A DNA stretch of 64,000 bases from NCBI GenBank assembly GCA_965215225.1, contig OZ244039.1:124001-188000 (forward strand), read 5' to 3'. This stretch comes from G965215225 sp965215225 (GTDB lineage Bacteria; Pseudomonadota; Gammaproteobacteria; CBDBNL01; JAAOII01). The notes beneath the pieces are model-generated. The model did no database searches and was not told where the DNA came from. It saw only the letters and a program-made list of their open reading frames with translations. Within the stretch, counting starts at the first letter, position 1, and each line of letters starts with the position of its first letter. Both the position numbers and the translations under genes were made by a program. This document shows, piece after piece, positions 10,000 through 18,549 of the stretch.

Positions 10000-10420
10000 A
10001 AGGAAGCCGCTCATCTAAACGGAATGGTTTAATTTGTCAAGCGTCCCAGCCAAAGCAAGTTGTCAGCTTAAGATGAGAGGCTAATCAAAATCAGCCCAAG
10101 AGGGAAGTAGATTAGCTAAATGGGTCTGGCTGGAGTTCCTCTAGCCTAGCCGAGAATCTAAGCCAAAGCCAGTTGTCAGTTTAAGGAAGGAAGCAACTCG
10201 TCTAAGCGGGTTCGGTTTAGTTGGGGTTTGGCAGGCGTCCCCTCCAAAGACCACCAGCTACTTCGGTTGAAGCTGAGGAACTAAGTCAAAGCCAGCTATC
10301 TATATATAAGAAGGAAAGCAGATTAGCTAAATGGATCTGGTTGGGGTTCATCTATCCTAGCCCCTTCGGTTGAAGCTGAGGAACTAAGTCAAGGCAAGTT
10401 GGTGGTTTAGGAAAATAGGC
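10000..10420. repeat. Isolated lipoprotein 3'-end copies
   Basis: Several fragments of the same family. The clearest, about 10188-10262, read on the minus strand, codes for SWWSLEGTPAKPQLN and RTRLDELLPS, a near-perfect match to the carboxy end of the lipoproteins, yet no lipoprotein gene is attached. The neighbouring units (GGAAAGCAGATTAGCTAAAT and so on) are degenerate versions. This copy links the 1-872 array family to lipoprotein coding sequence. Confidence 0.8.
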
Positions 10421-10423
10421 GGA

Positions 10424-10660
10424 TTCACATTTAAAGTGCAACATCTGTTGCTAAATTATAATTGATTTCGCTGAGTTGTTAGAACACTTCAGCGGGTGTT
10501 TCGAATCCGAGGCACTTTCGTGGTCGGTTGTTCAATCGGGTCATGATTTTAGTTATTATTTGGTTAGATAGATTTCGGAAGGACATTCTTTTCTCTGAAA
10601 GATAATGCTTTTTACACATTTTAGATCGGCTAGTTATCTTGGAGTCAGGTTGCCCTTAGG
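10424..10660. mobile_element. Internally deleted IS30-type element
   Basis: 10424-10600 matches the transposase 3' end of the IS30-type element at 22875-23971: the AGGCGGATTCAC-like inverted repeat, then the complement of the RPRKCLGF coding stretch, GGCACTTTCGTGGTCGGTTG. It is joined to a short left-end piece near 10605-10660 containing the complement of ATGTGTAAAAAGCATTAT, the first codons of the transposase. The middle ~850 bp is missing, so this is a non-autonomous, MITE-like derivative. It lies just downstream of a decayed methyltransferase gene. Confidence 0.75.
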
Positions 10661-10682
10661 ATGTAAATTTATGTTGTAGTCA

Positions 10683-11429
10683 TCAGACATTATTGTGTCT
10701 TTGATGAATGGTGTTTATTGTTTTCTTGTTTCTATTAATCGATATGACTTGCCTCCCATGTTTTTTTGCTGCTGTCCCAGTAGTTTCGTTCCCGCCAGAA
10801 AGAATCAACACAGTATTACCTACATTACTATGAGCTAAGATGATTCGCTCCAAAATATTAAAGGGTCTTTGAATAGAGTTCTTATTCCCATTATTCTTTT
10901 CTTTGCTATTACTTTTTAGTATCGGCATACTATCCCACCAGACATCAGTCGGAGTTTTGCCACGCTTAGCCTTTTCATCTCCTACTAACATAGGCGCCAT
11001 ATATGGTATGCGATCTATTTCCTCGTAGTTATAGCTATAATTTTTGTTATCCTTTGTGTACCACAAGATATAGTGATGTTTTGTCGGCCATCTCGATCTG
11101 CTTCGAGCCCTTCCCTCATAGGCTAGGATGATTTCGTTTATAAAATTACTCCTACCAAATAATTTATCCATCTCAATTTTGATATAGTGAACCTCTCTAT
11201 AGTCTGCTTGTAAAAAGAAACTTCCGTTATCACTTAATAATGGATATGCTAACTCCACTCTATCCATCAAGAATGAAATGTGGTTTCTGGATTTGTCACC
11301 TTGCCCTCGCCTATTCTTAAAGAGCCGCTCAATGTAAATAAGATCTATGCTACCCTTTTTTATGGTAGGTAAATTCATATCTTCTTTCCAAACTAAAAAA
11401 CAATTGCTGAAATCATATCGGCATGGCAA
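10683..11429 (-). pseudogene. Decayed site-specific DNA methyltransferase (N4/N6 type)
   Basis: 248 residues clearly related to beta-type adenine/cytosine DNA methylases: SIDLIYIERLF near residue 33 aligns with the SIDLIYIDPPF catalytic motif, then NEIILAYEGRARSRSRW and TPTDVWWDSMPIL, and a carboxy-terminal RPFNILERIILAHS followed by ILSGGNETTGTAAKKHGR where intact enzymes have LDPFCGSGTTGVAA. Both diagnostic motifs are ruined: DPPF became ERLF, and the SAM-binding DPFxGSG became ILSGGNE. The protein is also shorter than usual and lacks much of the middle. The frame is still open, so it could be expressed as a non-catalytic protein, but decay after loss of a restriction-modification system is simpler. 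No restriction gene is adjacent; an IS30 derivative lies downstream. Confidence 0.75.
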
Positions 11430-11589
11430 TACGGATACTTCATTATACCTTCATTGCCCATTGCCATTAGATCTTCCTTCCTTTGCCAAACTCTTGATTT
11501 GAAAGTTCTGATTAATTAAAGCAACTCAAATAAGTTCTACTAACTACAATTGAGTCAAACCATCTAAGCCAATTTGAAATAAATCATCT

Positions 11590-11595
11590 TATAAT
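11590..11595 (+). promoter_or_regulatory. Possible -10 element upstream of the zinc-binding protein gene
   Basis: A TATAAT hexamer 48 nt before the ATG at 11644. No good -35 box lies at 17 nt and no clear Zur-type palindrome can be made out, so only the -10 is suggested. Confidence 0.35.
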
Positions 11596-11643
11596 GACAA
11601 CTCAAGAATCATTTAAATAATTCTAACTTCTATTTGACTAACT

Positions 11644-12762
11644 ATGAAAAAAATAGCGTTCTACCTTCCTTTATTACTGATGGCCAGTCTGCCAGTTCAT
11701 TCATTGGAGCTGGTTACCAGTATCAAACCGCTTCAGCTAATGGCATCGGAGCTTATCCTACCCCAAGACCGGGTAGCTTATCTCATCCCACCTAATGCAT
11801 CGCCTCACACCTATGGCTTGAAACCCTCTGCCATAAGGCAAGCAAGACAAGCCGACCTTGTTCTCTGGGTTGGCAGTGGGCTGGAAAGCAAATGGGGGAA
11901 GTTGTTCACTAGCCTCGACTCATCTATTGAGCTAGCTCAGGCACTAGGCTTACAAGAGGAGAGAGAAGAACATGGTGAGGACCATGATAAACACCATGGT
12001 GAAAAGCACGATGAAGAGCATAGCGAAGAGCATGATGAAGAGCATAGCGAAGAGCATGATGAAGAGCATAGCGAAGAGCATGATGAAGAACATAGTGAAA
12101 AGCACGATGAAGACCATGGTGAAAAACATGGTGAAAAACATGGTGAAGAGCATGGTGAAAAACATGGTGAAGAGCATGGTGAAAAGCATGATGAAGACCA
12201 TCATGAAGACCATGATGAGGAACATGGTGAAGAGCATGCTCATCACGACCATTCTCATTCAATTGACCTTCATATCTGGTTGTCGCCTCCATTGATGAGG
12301 CAGACAGCAGCCGTTATCACCGACCGCTTAATCCAACTCAATCCTTCTCAAGCAGAATCCTACCAACAAAAATTGGCTGCTTTTGAAAGAGACCTAGCCA
12401 CCGCCATTAATGCCATAAACAACGACCTACTAGCTGTAAGGGATAAGAAGTTCTATACCATGCATGATGCCTATAACTACTTCACTTCCTATTTTCATCT
12501 CAGCAACACTGGTTATCTGACCCTCTCGCCTGAGATTCCCCTGTCAGCTTCCCATCTACAGAGGGTTCGCTCCGACCTAAAAAACAAAGACATCGTCTGC
12601 GTATTTAGCGAGCCGCAACTAGATGAGGCAGCGGTTCTCAAACTCATTGAAGGCACTCAGGTTCGTTATGGCATTCTAGACCCCCTAGCAGGCAATGCGA
12701 ACGACTATTTCAGCTTTCTCCACACGCTAGCAGATTCATTCAAACAATGCCTTGCTTCCTAA
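11644..12762 (+). CDS. znuA: Zinc ABC transporter substrate-binding protein with expanded His loop
   Basis: Cluster A-1 metal-binding protein of the periplasm (372 residues) that captures Zn2+ for an ABC importer. Signal peptide about residues 1-20 (PVHS, then LELVTS). Family ligands are visible: His55 in SPHTYGL, a His in DLHIWLSP (~210), His274 in MHDAYNYF and an acidic residue in VFSEPQLDE. Between the first two ligands lies the family's His-rich loop, here stretched to about 100 residues (~105-208) of EEHDEEHS and GEKHGEEH repeats. ZnuA proteins commonly have a much shorter loop. No ZnuB, ZnuC or Zur gene is next to it; the partner genes must lie elsewhere. It is followed after 39 nt by thrB. 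A manganese or copper role is less likely given the His content. Confidence 0.9.
   Translation: MKKIAFYLPLLLMASLPVHSLELVTSIKPLQLMASELILPQDRVAYLIPPNASPHTYGLKPSAIRQARQADLVLWVGSGLESKWGKLFTSLDSSIELAQALGLQEEREEHGEDHDKHHGEKHDEEHSEEHDEEHSEEHDEEHSEEHDEEHSEKHDEDHGEKHGEKHGEEHGEKHGEEHGEKHDEDHHEDHDEEHGEEHAHHDHSHSIDLHIWLSPPLMRQTAAVITDRLIQLNPSQAESYQQKLAAFERDLATAINAINNDLLAVRDKKFYTMHDAYNYFTSYFHLSNTGYLTLSPEIPLSASHLQRVRSDLKNKDIVCVFSEPQLDEAAVLKLIEGTQVRYGILDPLAGNANDYFSFLHTLADSFKQCLAS
11955..12265 (+). repeat. In-frame 24-bp repeats coding for the ZnuA His/Glu loop
   Basis: Tandem units such as GATGAAGAGCATAGCGAAGA(GCAT) encode DEEHSEEH, then GEKHGEEH variants. The period is a multiple of three, so copy changes would lengthen or shorten the metal-chelating loop without breaking the frame. 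Confidence 0.9.
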
Positions 12763-12801
12763 GTTCTCGCTGCTCTGGTTTATGACCGGCTCAATAAACC
12801 T

Positions 12802-13704
12802 ATGACATCCCTTTCCTTACGTATCCCTGCCAGCAGCGGCAACCTCGGCGCAGGGTTTGATTCTTTGGGCTTAGCCTTCGCCGTCTATAATACTTTTGAC
12901 TTTGCCTGGCAAGAAGAATACCAGCTAAGCTATCGACATCCGCAGGATGAGCTATTAGACCCCAAGCGCAATTATGTTATCAATAGCTATAAATTTGCCT
13001 GTGCCAAACTAGGCAAAGAGACCCCGCCTTTTGCGCTCCACTGTGATAATCAAATCCCCTCTGCCAGCGGCTTTGGTTCCAGTGGCACGGCTGCCCTGGC
13101 TGGCTGCGCCGCCGCTCTCCTCTACCACACTGGCACATTGGATCAAGACCAGCTGCTACAGCTGGCATGTGAGTTGGAAGAACATCCAGACAATGTCGCC
13201 GCCAGTCTTTACGGCGGCTTTGTCATCAGCCATCATGATAAAGGCAACGGCAGTTGGGCTTACAATTTTCCGGTTTCAACCTCACTATCCTATTGGGTCA
13301 TCCTACCAAAACTACAAACCTATACTCAGGTAGCCCGTAAAAACATTCCACCCGTCATAGAGCGCCAGGCTGTTGTCTTCAACCTTAGCCACGCTGCCCT
13401 TACCACCGCCGCCTATATCAAGCAAGACTATCAGCTGCTGAGATCAGCAGTTGATGACCGAATTCACGAAGAGCTAAGGGATATGCCTCAACTGGACTAT
13501 CTAGGTCTCAAAAGGAAGCTACTAATAACAAATGTTTTTTCGGTATCCCTATGTGGCAGTGGTCCTGCTATATTGGTGCTTGCCCCTGAGATAAGTAGCT
13601 TCCAAAAAAAGCTAGTCGGCGAACACTTCGCTAGGCTGAGCGTGGAATGGCGCGACTCCCAGCTCAAAGCAGATAATCAAGGAATGACCTTCGACTATGA
13701 ATGA
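12802..13704 (+). CDS. thrB: Homoserine kinase (GHMP family)
   Basis: Phosphorylates L-homoserine with ATP to O-phosphohomoserine, the penultimate step of threonine synthesis; cytoplasmic. GHMP motif 1 is PASSGNLGAGFDSLGLA (residues ~9-25), the ATP-binding motif 2 is PSASGFGSSGTAALAG (~86-101) and motif 3 is SLCGSGPAILVLA near residue 250. At 300 residues it has the normal length for the family. The last codons overlap the start of polA by 8 nt (TATGAATGA), so the two are likely translated from one mRNA. Other GHMP kinases share the motifs, but the N-terminal pattern fits ThrB best. Confidence 0.88.
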   Translation: MTSLSLRIPASSGNLGAGFDSLGLAFAVYNTFDFAWQEEYQLSYRHPQDELLDPKRNYVINSYKFACAKLGKETPPFALHCDNQIPSASGFGSSGTAALAGCAAALLYHTGTLDQDQLLQLACELEEHPDNVAASLYGGFVISHHDKGNGSWAYNFPVSTSLSYWVILPKLQTYTQVARKNIPPVIERQAVVFNLSHAALTTAAYIKQDYQLLRSAVDDRIHEELRDMPQLDYLGLKRKLLITNVFSVSLCGSGPAILVLAPEISSFQKKLVGEHFARLSVEWRDSQLKADNQGMTFDYE

Positions 13705-16411
13705 ACACTTAATTCTGGTGGATGGCTCGAGCCATATGTTTCGCGCCTACTATGCCCTTCAACAGCAGGGTTTCTCTAGCCCCGACGGCAAACCCACTGG
13801 TGTTCTTTATGGGGTGCTCAATATGATAAAGGCATTAGGCAAACAATATCCCAAAAGCACTATCATCATAGTTTTTGATGGCAAGGGCAAAGGAGTCCGC
13901 AGCCAATGGTATCCCAAATATAAAGCACAGCGCCCATCTATGCCTGAGGATATGAGAGAACAGCTGCCCCCTTTGTTTGATGCCATTCGGGCTTTGGGAA
14001 TTCCCTTAGTCCAACAAGGCGATTGGGAAGCCGATGACCTCATAGGCGTGCTGGTTAAACAAGCACCTTCGCTATATAAGAAAACCTACATAGCGACTCG
14101 CGACAAGGACTTGGCTCAGCTAATCTCCACTAGGGTTTCAATCCTTGCCGATGAAAAGACAAACACTCTATGGGGGCCAGCTGAGGTAGAGGAAAAATTT
14201 GGGGTGCCACCCAAGCTGATTAACGACTATCTAGCACTTCTAGGTGACACGGTTGACAACATTATCGGAGTAGAAAAGGTGGGGCCAAAGACAGCCGCTC
14301 AGTTGCTCAAAAAATACGGCTCGCTAGAAGAGCTACTTGCCAATCTCAATGAGGTTCCAGGCAAGGTGGGCGAAAATCTCATGGCAGCTAAGGAACGGCT
14401 ACCGCTAAACAAGAGGCTCACCACTCTTATCTCTTCCATCTCGCCGCTACCAGACCTTGCTTCATTAAAGACAAGACCGCCAGATAATGACAGGCTGCGC
14501 GCGCTCTATTTAGAATATGGCTTGCGCAGTTTTCTTAAAGAGATGCCAAGCCATGACAGCCCAACTGAACAAGAGTACCATCTCATAACCGAAAAAGAGC
14601 AATGGCAAGAGCTAATCAAGCAGCTGCGCAAGAACAAGTCTTTTGTCTTCAATCTGCATAGTGAGAAAAAGGAAGACCTCAATGCCGCTCCAGTTGGGTT
14701 CTCATTTGCTATGTCTGCAGCCAAAGCCTATTATGTGCCGTGCGGTCATTCTTACTTAGATGCCCCTCCCCAATTAACTATTGAAGAGATCTTGGCTGAG
14801 CTAAAACCACTCTTCGTTTCTCACACTATTATTAGTCATGGACTCAAATATAGCTTCCATCTGCTTGCCAACCAACTCCAACTGGAGAAGCGAGCAGAAA
14901 AACAATCATTGAATCAGCTGCCGAGCCAATGGGAAGATGTTCGTCTGATGTCCTATACTATCAATTCCACTGCCAGTAACAATCATTCACTATCCGATCT
15001 CAGCCAAACCTATCTCGCTACCATTAAGCAAGACGACCAAGAACTGCTTGGCAAAGGCAAAAAGCAAATAGGCTTCGCTGACCTAGATCTAGCCAAAGCA
15101 AAGGACTATGCTGGCGAAGAAAGTCTGCTCAGCTTTCAGCTATTTGACCGATTGAGCGAAGAGATGAAAAAGGAAAAAGATTTGATGGCTGTCTATCAGA
15201 AAATAGAAAAACCCCTCATGCCAGTGCTGATGCATATGGAACGCACCGGCGCATTGTTGGACTCTAAGCTATTACAGCAACAAAGTCGCCAACTGGAAAA
15301 AGCTATGAAGCAGATCGCCGAGCAGATCTTCTCTCATAGTAAAACGGAATTCAACATCAACTCCCCAGCTCAGCTTGGCAAGGTGCTTTATGAGGAGATG
15401 GGCTTTACTTCTGGCCGCAAAACAAAGGGTGGTAAGCACTCCACTGCCGAAAGCATTTTGCAAGAACTAGCTATTGAGCACGAATTTCCTCGTCTGATAT
15501 TAGACTACCGCAGTGTCAGCAAACTAAAGAATACCTATACCGACCCTCTCCCTCAATTAGTGAATCCGAAAACCGGCCGCGTCCATACTTCTTTTGATCA
15601 AGCGGGGGCTGCCACCGGACGACTAGCTTCCCTCCACCCTAATCTACAAAATATTCCCATTAGAACAGCTGAGGGTAGGCGGATTCGCCAAGCATTCATC
15701 GCTCCAGCCGGTCGGCTACTAGCATCTGCTGATTACTCCCAAATTGAACTGCGCATCATGGCACATCTATCCAAGGACAAGACCCTACTTGACGCCTTTC
15801 AGCGCAAACAAGACATCCATAGAGTTACCGCAGCTGAGGTGCTTGGCAAAGAACCGAGCCAAGTAACCGATGAGGAGCGGCGACAAGCCAAGGCAATCAA
15901 CTTTGGCCTAATCTATGGTATGTCCGCCTTCGGCCTAGCAAGACAACTGAGAATAGAACAATCAGCCGCCCAAGAATTCATCAAGATATATTTCAATCGC
16001 TATCCGGGAGTTCAAAAGTATATTACCCAGACGCGCAGCCTAGCCCACAAAAAAGGCTGGGCTGAAACGCTCAGTGGGCGGCGAGTCTATACCCCTGATA
16101 TTAACAGCACTAACTTTGTTGCCCGCTCGGCAGCCGAGCGAGCTGCTATCAATGCCCCAGTGCAAGGGACTGCCGCTGACATCATCAAATTAGCCATGCT
16201 GAAAGTATCCGCTGCCCTGGATCATCAACGCGCCAGTTTAATTTTGCAGGTGCATGATGAATTGCTACTGGAAGTAGATGAAGACTATATCGACCAATGC
16301 GAGCAATTGGTGCGCGACTCTATGACTCAGGTCGCGCCACTAAAAGAGAAACTTCAGGTGGATCTGGAGGTGGATTTCGGCTATGGCGCTAATTGGGATG
16401 AGGCTCACTGA
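13697..16411 (+). CDS. polA: DNA polymerase I, proofreading site lost
   Basis: Repair and Okazaki-fragment-processing polymerase, 904 residues. Residues 1-~290 are the 5'-3' exonuclease (ILVDGSSHMFRAYYAL; TRDKDLAQL; GVEKVGPKTAAQLL). Polymerase motifs are intact: motif A DYSQIELRIMAH (~678), motif B RRQAKAINFGLIYG (~728) and motif C LQVHDELLLEV (~850). The middle 3'-5' exonuclease-like domain is present, but the four metal-binding acids of the E. coli enzyme are gone: the DTET position reads NLHS (~318), KYDRG reads KYSFH (~384) and EDAD reads EESL (~472). The enzyme should polymerise and remove primers without proofreading, as in several other bacterial Pol I proteins. Its last ~30 codons are copied in the array that follows. 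Confidence 0.95.
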   Translation: MNEHLILVDGSSHMFRAYYALQQQGFSSPDGKPTGVLYGVLNMIKALGKQYPKSTIIIVFDGKGKGVRSQWYPKYKAQRPSMPEDMREQLPPLFDAIRALGIPLVQQGDWEADDLIGVLVKQAPSLYKKTYIATRDKDLAQLISTRVSILADEKTNTLWGPAEVEEKFGVPPKLINDYLALLGDTVDNIIGVEKVGPKTAAQLLKKYGSLEELLANLNEVPGKVGENLMAAKERLPLNKRLTTLISSISPLPDLASLKTRPPDNDRLRALYLEYGLRSFLKEMPSHDSPTEQEYHLITEKEQWQELIKQLRKNKSFVFNLHSEKKEDLNAAPVGFSFAMSAAKAYYVPCGHSYLDAPPQLTIEEILAELKPLFVSHTIISHGLKYSFHLLANQLQLEKRAEKQSLNQLPSQWEDVRLMSYTINSTASNNHSLSDLSQTYLATIKQDDQELLGKGKKQIGFADLDLAKAKDYAGEESLLSFQLFDRLSEEMKKEKDLMAVYQKIEKPLMPVLMHMERTGALLDSKLLQQQSRQLEKAMKQIAEQIFSHSKTEFNINSPAQLGKVLYEEMGFTSGRKTKGGKHSTAESILQELAIEHEFPRLILDYRSVSKLKNTYTDPLPQLVNPKTGRVHTSFDQAGAATGRLASLHPNLQNIPIRTAEGRRIRQAFIAPAGRLLASADYSQIELRIMAHLSKDKTLLDAFQRKQDIHRVTAAEVLGKEPSQVTDEERRQAKAINFGLIYGMSAFGLARQLRIEQSAAQEFIKIYFNRYPGVQKYITQTRSLAHKKGWAETLSGRRVYTPDINSTNFVARSAAERAAINAPVQGTAADIIKLAMLKVSAALDHQRASLILQVHDELLLEVDEDYIDQCEQLVRDSMTQVAPLKEKLQVDLEVDFGYGANWDEAH

Positions 16412-17234
16412 TTAGATCTTATGACTAGGCAGTCAGTTTCCATGACTCAAGTTGCGCCACTAAAAGAGAAACTTCAGGCGGATCTGGGGGTGGGTTTGGA
16501 GGTGGATTTAGGGGCGGATTTGGAGGTGGGTTTGGGGGTGGATTTAGGGGCGGGTCTGGGGGCGGATTTCGGCTATGGTGCTAATTGGGACGAGGCTCAT
16601 TGACTAGGTCTTATGACTAAGCGGTCAATTCTCGTGATTCAGGTTGCGCCACTAAAAGAGAAGCCTCAGGTGGATCTGGAGGTAGATTTAGGGGCGGATT
16701 TCGGCTATGGCGCTAATTGGGATGAGGCTCATTGATTAGGTCTTATGACTAGGCAGTCAGTTTCCATGACTCAAGTTGCGCCACTAAAAGAGAAACTTCA
16801 GGTGGGTTTGGGGGTGAGTCTGGGGGTGAGTCTGGGGGTGGGTTTGGAGGTGGATTTGAGAGCAGATTTCGGCTATGGCGCTAATTGGGACGAGGCTCAT
16901 TGATTAGGTCTTATGACTAAGCGGTCAATTCTCGTGATTCAGGTTGCGCCACTAAAAGAGAAACTTCAGGTGGGTCTGGAGGTGGATTTAGGAGCGGATT
17001 TGGAGGTGGATTTCGGCTATGGCGCTAATTGGGACGAGGCTCATTGATTAGGTCTTATGACTAAGCGGTCAATTCTCGTGATTCAGGTTGCGCCACTAAA
17101 AGAGAAACTTCAGGTGGGTTTGGGGGTGAGTCTGGGGGTGGGTTTGGAGGTGGATTTGAGAGCAGATTTCGGCTATGGCGCTAATTGGGATGAGGCTCAT
17201 TGACTAGGCCTGATGGCTAGGCAGTCAGTTTTCG
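16321..17234 (+). repeat. Tandem copies of the polA 3' end / mnmA 5' start junction
   Basis: About six units of 120-195 bp starting near 16321, 16441, 16635, 16765, 16934 and 17076. Each contains the polA carboxy-terminal coding segment (TQVAPLKEKLQ ... DFGYGANWDEAH and a stop), a ~10-nt spacer and the first codons of mnmA (ATGACTARGCRGTCA, MTxxSV), and then runs straight into the next polA segment. Within each unit a GGTGGATTTGGGGGC-like 12-mer coding V/A-D/G-L is expanded to different lengths. One fused reading frame, 16421-16603, is a 60-residue hybrid beginning MTRQSVSMTQVAPLKEK. The real polA stop is at 16409-16411 and the real mnmA start at 17213. Confidence 0.95.
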
Positions 17235-18277
17235 TTGCCCTTTCGGGTGGAGTAGATTCCGCCTTGACTGCCTCACTGCTCCAAGAACAAGGCTATGAGG
17301 TAGTCGCGGTGTTTATGCGTAACTGGATGGATGACGATGGTCGTCCTGAATGCACTAGCCTAGCAGATTGGTTGTCCGCGAGGCGAGTTGGCGACCACCT
17401 GGGCATAGAAGTCCAACAGGTTAATTTCAGCCAGCTCTACAAGGAGAAGGTCTTTCATCCATTCTTGCGCGGGCTGGTAAATGGTATCACACCCAATCCA
17501 GATGTGCTTTGTAATCACTTTATAAAATTTCAGGCACTTAGACACTATGTTCGCCATCAAGGAGGGCAACTACTAGCCACTGGCCATTATGCCCGCCTGG
17601 TTTCAACGCCACCAGAGCTGCATCGTGCCTATGATAGCACCAAGTGCCAGACCTATTTCCTTTTTGCAGTGAACAATTTTGCCAACTGCCTTATGCCCCT
17701 TGGCGATCTTAGTAAGTCTCAGGTGCGGGCTATGGCAAAGAAACGGCGCCTGCCTAACTATGCCCGTAAAGACAGCACTGGGCTATGCTTCATTGGCGAA
17801 AGAAACTTTTCTCACTTCATTAGTCGTTATCTTAAAGATGACCCAGGTGAGATAGTGGATAGCCACGGAAAGGTCCGCGGCCAGCATAGGGGGCTATTTC
17901 ACTATACCATAGGTCAGCGGCGCGGCCTTGGCATTGGCGGAAAGGCAGATAGCGAACATAGTCCTTGGTATGTGATTGACAAAGACAAAAAGCACAACCG
18001 CTTAATAGTAGGGCAACAAACCAATGCTCTTTATGCAAATGAGATCCGCATCACCAATCTCCACTGGATTAATGAGCCACCCAAATTGCCACTCAACTGC
18101 CAAGTGCAGATCCGCTATCGCAGCCAATCTTCCCCCTGTATAGTGAGCACTGCCAAAGAAGGCTCCTGCCGTTTGCAGTTTGCTCAGCCGCAAAAGGCTG
18201 CCACTCCAGGCCAAGCAGCCGTTTTCTATCAAGGAGAAAGGTGTCTAGGCGGAGGGTTTATTGCTTCCAACATCTAA
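17213..18277 (+). CDS. mnmA: tRNA-specific 2-thiouridylase
   Basis: Transfers sulfur to U34 of tRNAs for Lys, Glu and Gln, using ATP to adenylate the base. PP-loop SGGVDS at residues 11-16. The two catalytic cysteines lie in NPDVLCNHFIKF (~Cys100) and DSTGLCFIGER (~Cys192). The GHYAR and YTIGQRRGLGIGG blocks and the carboxy-terminal barrel are present. At 354 residues it is about normal length. The start is the final ATG of the upstream array, whose other copies have near-identical ATG contexts but hit stops after the duplicated polA tail. Its own 3' end is duplicated downstream. Confidence 0.95.
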   Translation: MARQSVFVALSGGVDSALTASLLQEQGYEVVAVFMRNWMDDDGRPECTSLADWLSARRVGDHLGIEVQQVNFSQLYKEKVFHPFLRGLVNGITPNPDVLCNHFIKFQALRHYVRHQGGQLLATGHYARLVSTPPELHRAYDSTKCQTYFLFAVNNFANCLMPLGDLSKSQVRAMAKKRRLPNYARKDSTGLCFIGERNFSHFISRYLKDDPGEIVDSHGKVRGQHRGLFHYTIGQRRGLGIGGKADSEHSPWYVIDKDKKHNRLIVGQQTNALYANEIRITNLHWINEPPKLPLNCQVQIRYRSQSSPCIVSTAKEGSCRLQFAQPQKAATPGQAAVFYQGERCLGGGFIASNI

Positions 18278-18520
18278 ATCTAAAAGCACACTGCTGCTTT
18301 TTTATTTCGGTTTGGGATTGGTTTACCGCTGCTAGTATTTAGGTTTGTCGCTTCCAACGTCTAAATCTAAAAGCACACCGCTGCTTTATTTCGGTTTGGG
18401 ATTGGTTTACCGCTGCTAGTATTTAGGTTTGTCGCTTCCAGTATTGAGGCTTATTGCTTCTAGTATCTAGGTCTATTGCTTCCAGTATGTTCCAGTATAT
18501 TAAAGCATCTAAATCTGAAG
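18257..18520 (+). repeat. Duplicated mnmA 3' end with degenerate follow-on copies
   Basis: The mnmA end (TTTATTGCTTCCAACATCTAA, then AAATCTAAAAGCACACTGCT) is repeated about 90 bp on as GTCGCTTCCAACGTCTAAAT with the same following sequence (GGTTTGGGATTGGTTTACCG, CTGCTAGTATTTAGGTTTG). Three shorter degraded copies (ATTGCTTCTAGTATCTAGG) run to about 18520. No gene seen between mnmA and the convergent sulfotransferase. Confidence 0.85.
18282..18303 (+). terminator. Weak possible Rho-independent terminator after mnmA
   Basis: AAAAGCA and TGCTTTT can pair around a six-base loop and run into TTTTTT. The stem is AT-rich and short. The duplicated copy downstream has lost part of its T run. Confidence 0.35.
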
Positions 18521-18549
18521 CATAGACCCTGCTAAGAAGTTCTAGTGAA

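Noticed and set aside
10683..11429. Functional restriction-modification methyltransferase
   Set aside because: Both the catalytic and SAM-binding motifs are lost and no restriction gene is adjacent.
11924..12292. Minus- and other-frame ORFs rich in His or Met across the znuA loop
   Set aside because: They are products of the 24-bp repeat read in the wrong frames; the znuA frame keeps the family ligands on both sides.
16421..16603. A real 60-residue gene between polA and mnmA
   Set aside because: It is a fusion of the mnmA start and the polA tail created by the array and has no ribosome site; kept only as part of the repeat.
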